A stretch of 64,000 bases of DNA. Source: Solicoccozyma terricola. Lineage: Eukaryota; Basidiomycota; Tremellomycetes; Filobasidiales; Piskurozymaceae. The notes under the pieces were generated by a model. That model was not told where the DNA came from, made no database searches, and saw nothing but the letters and a program-made list of their open reading frames with translations. Location: positions 74,177 through 138,176 of the forward strand of contig BCLD01000027.1 of assembly GCA_001600875.1 (NCBI GenBank), in the 5' to 3' direction. Shown piece after piece: positions 56,199 through 64,000 of the stretch (positions are counted from its first letter, which is position 1; every line of letters begins with the position of its first letter). A program made the translations under genes and the position numbers.

Positions 56199-57502
56199 CT
56201 AACTCCTGGTTTTGTCAACCATCCACCGAAGTCCAGGTTCGATCGCTTCCTCCCACCACTTTTCATATCCGACATCAGTCTCATCCCAGTTCTCCGATTT
56301 CCCGTGCTCCATATCCACTGCTGTAGCCATGGCACACTCTACGCCGCGAGACTTCAAGACCTCGTAGAAATCGAATGACTGACTTGTAGGAACTAGTTTG
56401 TCTCCTCCAGCATTCATGATAAAGGTTGGCGGGAAAGAGCTGTCGACCCAGGCCACGGGACAGAACTCGCCCGGGAAAGGGGGTCCCGCCGTCTTGCAGA
56501 GGTACGAAAAGAGGGAGCCATTGGTCATCATCTGTGTTGGTTGTCGAACAGGAGATTATTCGGGGGCCGTATCGCAGCGATGGTATGTGAAGCCGACCCA
56601 CCTCAATGATCCAAGCCAATCTAGGGATCATGACTCCCGGAGGACTGTGGTGAAGAGTGGCATATGAGATATGATTCAACCTCATGGAATGACCTATCTC
56701 CTCACGGATGCGGAACTCCACAAGCCACTGGTTCCTGGAAAAGTGGCTCTAGGAGTTTGCGTTGCTCTTCCGTGCGAGCTGCTTCTACCTCTTCCGCAGA
56801 AGCCTTTTGAGTCATGCTGTCGAGATCGAAAATGCCGTAGGAGCACATGACCGCCGTGGGGCGGGGTAAGCCTCGCTTGCGCGAGTGGTATTCCTGCGTA
56901 GACGACGAGAGAGGCGTTTTAGCGGCTGATATCTCAACGCTTCGCATGTTGGCAGGTCTTGTATGCTTACCATGAGACACGTCGCGGTGGCTCCTGCCGA
57001 CCAACCCTCGATGATAACATGCGCGATAGACTGGGCACCTTTTATGTGATCCTTCAGGTGTTCATGCACCCATTGATAAGCGTCGACCAGGTCTTCGATT
57101 ATTTCCGGGAAATGGACGCTGTGATTCCGGTCGACATCTGTGGGTGAGCACTTGTTATGCTAATTATCAAGATGGAAAGAAGGGAAGCGTACTGCGGGGC
57201 CAGGCGATATTGTATCGAAACCACAACGAAACCTTGCTTGTTGAGGTATTCGATGTCTGTGACGGGTACGTTGATGTCGTCTCCACCGGCAAAAGCCCCA
57301 CCATGAATCAAGATTGCAACATCTGCATCAAGGAGAGGATATTGTCAGCGACAGACACTCTTGGATGCAGGGTGGACGCACTGAGCGAAGTCTGTGGTGG
57401 GCCTGTCGGTTCCCAAATTCGCGCATGGCAGCCACCCCCCTGGGCTCCCTCGATGGGCTTGTAGAGGACTCGTTTGCCTGACTCGGGCGATGGAAAGGGC
57501 AT
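56199..57502 (-). CDS. Alpha/beta hydrolase (HSL/GDXG-type esterase)
   Basis: Probable carboxylesterase or lipase of the hormone-sensitive-lipase group. Start MPFPSPESGKRVLYKP at 57502; four or five introns. The oxyanion-hole motif is AILIHGGAFAGGDD near 57290 (HGG), followed by VVVSIQYRLAPQ. The nucleophile elbow is IEGWSAGATAT near 57010, where the classical GDSAG is replaced by GWSAG. The acid is in NAGGDKLVPTSQS near 56415 and the histidine in DMEHG near 56315. The triad Ser-Asp-His is therefore complete. No signal peptide is visible, so it is likely intracellular. Substrate unknown. Confidence 0.85.
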
Positions 57503-57768
57503 GGTAGATGCAGATGAGGATGAGGACACAGACCAAGTCGGTGGCATCCAGGAACAGGTTTTCATCTGGACTGTAGATCGAGTCGCGTGGACGGCGCGGA
57601 CTAATGTCAACCCGGTGGGGCTCTATGGTGAGTAGTCAGTCGCTGCTATAGATGTAGGGTCGTGTGGGTTTCCACAGACCAGTCTGCAGCTGTGTTGATC
57701 ATCTGAGAACATTATAAATCATGACACCTGGCGATAGTGAAGAAACGCCAATTCGCTGCTCGAGCTAC

Positions 57769-58234
57769 TCAGTCACCACCACCAAACCAACCCTTCTTCC
57801 TTCCGTATAAGCCGAGACTGAGGCCGATGGCTAACACTTTAAAGATGAGAAACACTGAAATGATGTACCATCGGTAGCATTTGATCTCGCTAACCAATGC
57901 AAACATGATCAGCTTGTTCAAATGGCGTTTCCATTGCCGCGCATGCAACTCACGCCCACAAACACTCGCGGCTCAGCTTCGGTATCCCTTCCCGCCTGCC
58001 CATCTCTGCATCATGGGACCCTCTACTCCTTCTCTGTCCAATCCTGGATTCAGACCCCTCGGTCGAAGTTTCTGCCTCGTATTCACCGTCATCTCCCACA
58101 TCATCTGCTTTTGCCAAAGCGGAGGTATCAGCAGGGGGAAATGAGATGCGCGATGGGCCAAGCTGGTAAGATCCTGTTTGTCTACGAGACCGTTGAGATG
58201 GACTCGAGAGGAGCGGTGCCTTGTCTGCCGACAT
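57769..58234 (-). CDS. Small tail-anchored membrane protein, uncharacterised
   Basis: Two exons (57954-58234 and 57769-57889) give 133 residues. The start MSADKAPLLSSPSQ at 58234 carries an APLL/acidic cluster. About 90 hydrophilic, Ser/Arg/Glu-rich residues follow, then one membrane segment close to the C-terminus (WYIISVFLIFKVLAIGLSL) and a short basic tail GRKKGWFGGGD. This topology is typical of tail-anchored proteins inserted by the GET pathway into ER, outer mitochondrial or peroxisomal membrane. There is no SNARE heptad motif in the cytosolic part. The exact frame match across a canonical GTGAGT...TTAG intron supports a real gene, but I cannot name a family. Confidence 0.62.
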
Positions 58235-58401
58235 GGTGTACCCAGCTTGTGGTGTATACGGACCTCTAACTGAACCTCGGATCCATCTTGTCAACGAGGA
58301 CTATGTCTTCTGGCCCATCTCTCTGCTCGAGTTGGTATATGACGTCATCGGGTGGCGATCGCATTTGTTGAGAGACATGAAGACATGCATTTTCTTTTCG
58401 T

Positions 58402-60652
58402 TTACAGCTTGGCCCTCTCCCCGACCAAACGATCTCTCCAGTCTAGCCAAAACCCATATCCTACAATCTTGGCTTGATCTCCCAGCCCTCCTCCGATCAC
58501 ATCATAGAGTGCCTGACACAGTTCCGACCGATCTGCGGACGCCACTGGCAGTGACAGAAGCATTGGCTTGACCGTGTCGTGCAGGATTGAAGAGAGTGCA
58601 GACGCTGGTACATAAGGCAGACAACCGATGAAATTCAATCGCAGATATTGAAGCCTGCTGGTAGCTATGGCGTCCCCAGCAGAGTCCCTGGCAGCCGCCA
58701 TCAATCGCAACTTGTCAATCAACAGGTTCAACAATGTCATCGAAAGATGGGCGTCGAAAGCTGCTGCGACCTGGGCAACAGCTTTGTAAGCCACTTTAGA
58801 TTGCTCGCCGGTGAGATGACCTTGGAGGGTATGCTAGCCCAGACAAAACATGGGTTAGGTGACGCATCTCTACCAAATGTTGGAACGGTATCCTCACCTC
58901 GATCACCAGCGGAGCATACCAATTAATGGTAGAGCGGACCCAAGCCCTCGAAGTAGCCTCCATTGCAAACTGGGGGCATTGAGCTAGAATAGCCAAAATG
59001 ACCGAGTGAGCGGCTGTCATTGCTTCTCCGTTCTTTACGTCATCGAGTTGGCTGGCGTTACACGACATAAGAAAGGCATATCACAGATCATCTATGATTT
59101 AAGACTAACCTTTGACAGAAAGGCAGGACTTTACGACGTATACCTCCCATAGACAATGAGGTGATGAACTGCTCTGCCACGAGTAAGTGGAATGCGGCTG
59201 CGTCGCCTATGCTCGTCAAGTTTCAGTATACATTTACAAGACAGGGACCTGATCGACACTCACCTTGCAAATTCAATTTAAGAATCTCATCAAGAATACC
59301 AATGAGGTCTGCCTCCGATCCGGTTGCAACAACGATATCCAAACATCCATACATGACTTCCTCATACATCGGTATCACTTTGAGTGGGTTCTCTGGAGTT
59401 CCTATTGGCTGAAAAGCTCCGAGAGTAAGAAGCAGATCTGTGGATATCTTAAGAGGTCGACGTTTTCTCTCAGAGGGGGCCGGAGGTTGGTTTCTTGATA
59501 GTTCATCGATGACGACATTGCCGACTTCTAGGAAAACTTTCAGGAGGTTCATTGTGACGACATCTGTTCACGGGATAATATGAGGTTGACTTCCATCAAT
59601 GCTAGCTAATAGAAGACTGCTTACCATCACCTCCTTCCAAGCGTACAGCAGTAGATCTGGAACGGGCGGCAAATTTCTCCATGTCAGACCAAGCTCGTTC
59701 CTTCCCTTTACGACTAGGCTGTGAAGCGGATTTGCGAAATGAATGGGCGAGAGCTCGTCCGAGCAAATCCGGACGAGGAGGATGAGACGTCTGAATCGGC
59801 ACCCGTCACGTTCAGCGATCGCAATCATAACGTGACAACGATGTAAACCTTACCTTCGAACTCTCCGGTGATGTTGATGATTCTGGTGGCATAGTAGATG
59901 CAAGAATGACGTCCCTGAGACCCTAAAGAAGGCAAGGCACGGTAAAATTCAGGTGCAAGATCAATGCACGCCTCCAAGGCAGTTCGCTCACCATGTCTGC
60001 TAATAGCTGTACCTTCCAAGGAGGAAGCTCAATCACAGCCTCGGCTATAGCAACTATGCTCAAATCGCTCTGTGGGTCTGTGGGATACAGATAGGGTTCA
60101 GATCTGACAAGATCGCGAAGATGAACGGAGAAAAGACGCACTGAAACCTTCCAACCGATCTCCTAAGCGCATCACGATCTCGTCTTCGACATTTCCACGA
60201 GCCACTCGCAAGGAGTCCTCGGAGCCAGCAGCCCCTGCAAGAAGTCCACTTCTAGCAGCAATGACGAGATCCATTCTTGAGGTTTGACGTAGCGCCTCGT
60301 CTATTCTTTCGAACCATCGTCTCAAGCGTCTATCGACGGTGAGTCCACCGAGAAAGGAAGAGCGGCTCGCCTCTGCCTCGCGAGACTTTCTGAGAGTCGC
60401 CGCCTCAGTGTATGTAGCCTTGACGAGCGTAAGAGCCTCCGCATCATCGCTGGACCAGATATCCGCAGCCAAAGACGCAGGCACGAGCTCCTTCAAGTCC
60501 GACAGAGGTCTCGTGGACAGAAAGTGCGAGACGGCTTGCCGCACGGTGTGCAGCGACAGCGTGATCTTGTCGCCGGAAGTGAGCACGCCAGTGAAAGCAC
60601 GATAGACAGCGTCTTCGCTGCTCTGTGCTTTGGGGCTTGCCATGGATGCCAT
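58402..60652 (-). CDS. Helical-repeat protein with C-terminal AKL (candidate Pex8-like peroxin)
   Basis: Start MASMASPKAQSSED at 60652; about seven introns; roughly 600 residues. It is almost wholly alpha-helical with HEAT-like pairs (SIVAIAEAVIELPPWKVQLL, MNLLKVFLEVGNVVIDEL, AAHSVILAILAQCP, AVAQVAAAFDAHLSMTL, LNFIGCLPYVPASAL) and no catalytic motif. The last residues are RLVGERAKL before TAA at 58402-58404. AKL fits the type 1 peroxisomal targeting consensus (S/A/C, K/R/H, L/M). Fungal Pex8 is a helical import factor on the lumenal side of the peroxisomal membrane that carries a PTS1, so this is my best candidate. A different peroxisomal or even non-peroxisomal scaffold remains possible. Only 95 bp separate its start from the stop of the next gene. 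Confidence 0.55.
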
Positions 60653-60747
60653 CGCAGACGAGATAATCTACATGATATATATCAACTGTCACATCTACCG
60701 GCTGGTTTAGAAAGGTGTAGCCGGAGTTGTACACGTCATCACTCCGT

Positions 60748-63611
60748 CTACAATACCATGTCCTCGCCGACATCCACCTCTAGCATATGGTCGACGGCTA
60801 CAGAACTGCTGGCAACCAGAATCTTGTGTGTCCCACTCGGCACCACCCACTTGCTGTCTTTGACCGACCAGTGAGAGAGAGCTCGTGCCGGAATCGTGAC
60901 AGACACTCGTTCGCTCGATCCCGGTTGCAGGACGCTGGTCTTCGTGAATCCCTCCAGTGTCTTGATTGGCTTGGTGCTGGTGTCGATGTGGGATGTTGCT
61001 GTCGAGACATACACCTGGACGACCTGTCGTCCTGGCCTGTTGCCAGTGTTCTTGACCACCACGCCCACACTAAAGCCGTTCTCCATTGATCCGACGAGTT
61101 CCGGCTCAGAGGTGGCGAAAGTAGTGTACGACAGGCCATATCCGAAAGCTGAGACGATAGACCGTTTGTTGTTGTCAGACGGACGTAGGTAACAGCTCGA
61201 TGTCCCATTTACTCACGATACAATGCCTTTGGCTTGCCTTCAAGGTCATGCCATCGGTAACCAAAGCACCTTCCCTCTGCGTACTTCAGAGTCTTGGAAT
61301 TGGGATCGCATGGGAAATTGTCAACGGTAGCGACATCCTCGAGCTTCTCGGGGAAACTGTACGGGAGTCTACCACTGGGGTTGATCCTACCGAAGATCAC
61401 GTCGGCGATACCTGAACACCTCCCACACACTGTTAATATTCACTCATACCTTCTCAATGCCCAACGCCAACACTCACCATTCCCAGATTCCTGACCACCA
61501 ATATGTGCATGGAGCAGAGCTTTTGCACCTTGTGCAAACCTGAGATCCACAGCACCGCCTGACTGATTGACAAGCACAACATTCCTGTTCACCTTGAGTA
61601 TTTCCTTGATCATATCCTCTTGACCTTCGCTCAGGGAGATGTGCTCTCTATCAAAGCCTTCCATCTCATGGTCCCTCCCCGTGCCAACAAAGCAGACGGC
61701 AACTTCGGCTTTGCGAGCGCATTCTACGGCCTCTGCTATGGCGTCTTCCATCAGCACTTTCTCGCCGAAGCCAACCATAAGATCCTGCGCGAGTTCCAGG
61801 TTCTGTCCTTGTTGCGATCGTTGAACGACATGTAGCGAGTATGTTCTCCCGCTTTCAAAGTCCATCGAAGTCTCGACTTGAATTTCATGCTGCATAAACA
61901 GCACATCCGGGATCTTGACGGCGGCACTCGGGGTGTGCTTGAGGACAAGCTTGTCGTCGACCATCAAGACCACGGGTCCCGCAGCGACGACGGAGAAGGT
62001 GTAGGTTGCGCTTTTAGGCACCGTGAATCTAGCCTTGAATTCGATCTCAAAGTCCTGGTCCAATCCAGGAATCCTCCTGCCAACCAATGGCTTGAATGTC
62101 GAATTAACAATTTCACTGGAAACCGGTTTTTTCGACATATCGCTCCGATCATTCCGGTTCCACAGGTTTATCTCAACCTGCTTGGTGAAATGATGGTCCA
62201 TATGTGGCAGGACTCGGTGAGTCGATACACCTCGAGCGTGAGAGACGTTACATGCAGATCCTTCGAGCAGGAGATGTGCCTTGATTCCGTCTAGTGGTGA
62301 AACGAGGTACTGTGGGGAGACAAGATTGGGCATAACGTTGGCGGTGGCAAACGATCCAATGACTGCCAGGTTCTTCAATGCTGATCCATCCAAGGGCAAG
62401 ATGTTGTCCTCGTTCTTGAATAAGATAATCGACTCTGCCACAGTCCGTCGAAGGATTGCAGACCGCTCAGCATCATAAGGACTTGCCTTCTCGATAGGAC
62501 GAAGAAGAGGTGGGTTGCAACGACGGATATACTTGAGAACCTTTTCAACTCGAGGTGTCAACTCGTCTTCGCTGATTTCTCCTTTGCGGATGGCGGCTAG
62601 TAGTCTACCACCCCTCATGATTGGGAATGGCATTTCAATGTCCAATCCTGCACGGACAGGCTCGACGACTCCGCTGTTTGGATTCAGAATCAGCGCGATC
62701 TCATCTTGACCTTTCTTTAGAATACTCACTACGTCCCGATCCAGTCACTCATGATCAAACCATCGTATTTCCACTCCTTGCGGACAATGTCCAATATTTC
62801 AGTGTTCATGCAAGCGGGTGTACCGCGCTGATGGGGTGGATGATCAGACGGTTGAATGATCCCTTGCTATCACACTTCGCTCACCACTGAATTGTACGCC
62901 GTCATGACCGCCAACGGATTGGCCTTTTCGATCACCATCTCAAAGGGGCGAAGGTATATCTCTCGGAAGGTCTGATCATCCACCTCGACATCGTATTCAC
63001 GCCTTGACGTGTCCGAATCGTTGCAGACCAGGTGCTTCAAGCAGGCTTGGGTGTCATTTTCTTGCAACCCTGTGGTCCATGCTGGGGTGAGTGTCTTATT
63101 TCGAGAGAGGGAGAAGGGAAGGCACTCACCGATGCAGAAATTTGTAGCCATGATGCCTGCAAGGAACGGATCCTCGCCTTCAAATGTCATGCATACGGTA
63201 TCAGTCTCGCCTCTATATCGCTGACAATGCTGATGACTCACCGTATGACTCTTGAGCTCTGCCATGGCGCTGATCCCTGAGCAAATTTACAGTGGGGGCG
63301 AGTAGCACGTCGACATTCTTGATCTTGCATTCTTCCGCTAGCTCGTGCCCAATCCTCTTGATGAGCTCTTCGTCCCATGTAGCTGCCAAGGCAGTCGCAT
63401 TGGGAAACGCTGCGGTGGCAGGAGCATTCCAAACCAAGCTACCTCGAACATCTGTAGCAGAGTCGCAAACCCGAGTGCCTGGCAGTCCAAGCCTCGGCAC
63501 ACCCGGAGTATCGTTGAAACCGCATCCCGAAAGCAAGCTGACCTTTTCCTCCAGGGTGAGGTCGCTGACGTTCACCTGGGGTAGCTCATTGTGCGGTGTT
63601 GGGATAGGCAT
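60748..63611 (-). CDS. GH3 beta-glucosidase with PA14 insert
   Basis: Hydrolyses beta-linked glucose from oligosaccharides or glycosides. Start [12 protein letters not shown] at 63611; the frame runs further upstream, but the GH3 domain begins directly after this Met ([16 protein letters not shown]). The substrate loop includes ESYGEDP, rebuilt across the first intron at about 63249. The catalytic nucleophile Asp lies in [10 protein letters not shown] near 62745. A PA14 domain occupies about 62160-61850 ([28 protein letters not shown]), inserted in the C-terminal GH3 domain, as in many fungal intracellular beta-glucosidases. [16 protein letters not shown] then contains the region that supplies the acid/base, and a fibronectin III-like domain ends in VDVGEDMVL. 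No signal peptide is seen, so cytosolic action is likely. Confidence 0.92.
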
Positions 63612-64000
63612 TATGGGAAGATGTAGTGCTCGGAAGGCGTGAATGTCGAGAAACCAGACATATCCATACATTTTGTACATAGATCAGCAAATCGGACTCC
63701 ACCGAATCGCGTCCACCACGCCCAAAAGTGGACGTGAAATCGTCTCCACATTTCTCCTCCCGGACCCACCACGTCCGGTGACCGGACAGCTTATCGCAGG
63801 TCGGCGCGATCCTCTGTCTGGATCGGACTGTTGTGCGAGTCCCCGTAGGTAGGTGGGGGCAGTGGGGCACCTAATGGGATCTCGAGATCATCGTCGAGGT
63901 CGCGCCGCATAGCCGCCGACCTTTCACCGTCCGTGTCGGCGTGGATGTTCGCCTCCCCGCTGGAGCTAGCTACCGCATCATCGTGGGTCGATGTGGGTCG
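63612..64000. other. GH3 beta-glucosidase promoter, window end
   Basis: Upstream DNA of the minus-strand GH3 gene. It contains a ctcgagatcatcgtcgag-like imperfect palindrome near 63882-63899. No gene is supportable before the window ends. Confidence 0.5.

Overview
This window is nuclear DNA of a basidiomycete yeast-like fungus, most likely a tremellomycete (the Cryptococcus / Kwoniella / Trichosporon side of the tree). The reasons are dense, short spliceosomal introns (mostly about 40-80 nt, with GTRAGT donors and CAG/TAG acceptors), small intergenic spaces, long disordered protein tails, and basidiomycete-type versions of fungal housekeeping genes. I see no rRNA, tRNA, transposon or CRISPR array. 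Genus and species cannot be fixed from sequence alone.

Layout. 1-9785 (+): the 3' part of a class IV chitin synthase, an SSH4/EAR1-type SPRY adaptor for the Rsp5 ubiquitin ligase, and an RNF216/TRIAD3-type RBR ubiquitin ligase. 10153-26773 (-): a MER3/HFM1 meiotic helicase, a DHA1 drug:proton antiporter, mitochondrial NADH-cytochrome b5 reductase MCR1, a GFA-fold protein, and a CaMKK/Sak1-type kinase whose 3' end falls in a 600-base assembly gap. 27783-32837 (+): a beta-hydroxyacid dehydrogenase and the myosin chaperone SHE4/CRO1. 32947-50582 (-): a PHO84-like PHS transporter, an orphan single-pass membrane protein, the serine palmitoyltransferase subunit LCB2, a DUF726 hydrolase-like protein, and the SAE2/CtIP end-resection factor. 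51169-55823 (+): the BUR1/CDK9-type kinase. 56199-63611 (-): an HSL-like alpha/beta hydrolase, a small tail-anchored protein, a candidate peroxisomal import factor (Pex8-like) ending in -AKL, and a GH3 beta-glucosidase with a PA14 insert.

The genes are mostly unrelated single-copy housekeeping loci, not a metabolic cluster. Loose themes are ubiquitin-dependent trafficking (SSH4 beside an RBR ligase), meiotic and double-strand-break DNA metabolism (HFM1, SAE2), and membrane lipid and cell-wall synthesis (LCB2, chitin synthase, MCR1).

The most unusual structural feature is a set of very long pure G/C homopolymers (15-52 nt). They sit only in introns or intergenic DNA, and both assembly gaps are flanked by them. 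Five lie in one transporter gene. A second oddity is a degenerate repeat array of about 30 bp in the large gene-free stretch near 37 kb. I did not find a convincing new multi-gene system. Exon coordinates come from manual reading of splice sites and frame continuity. Where I give full exon chains, their summed lengths are divisible by three.
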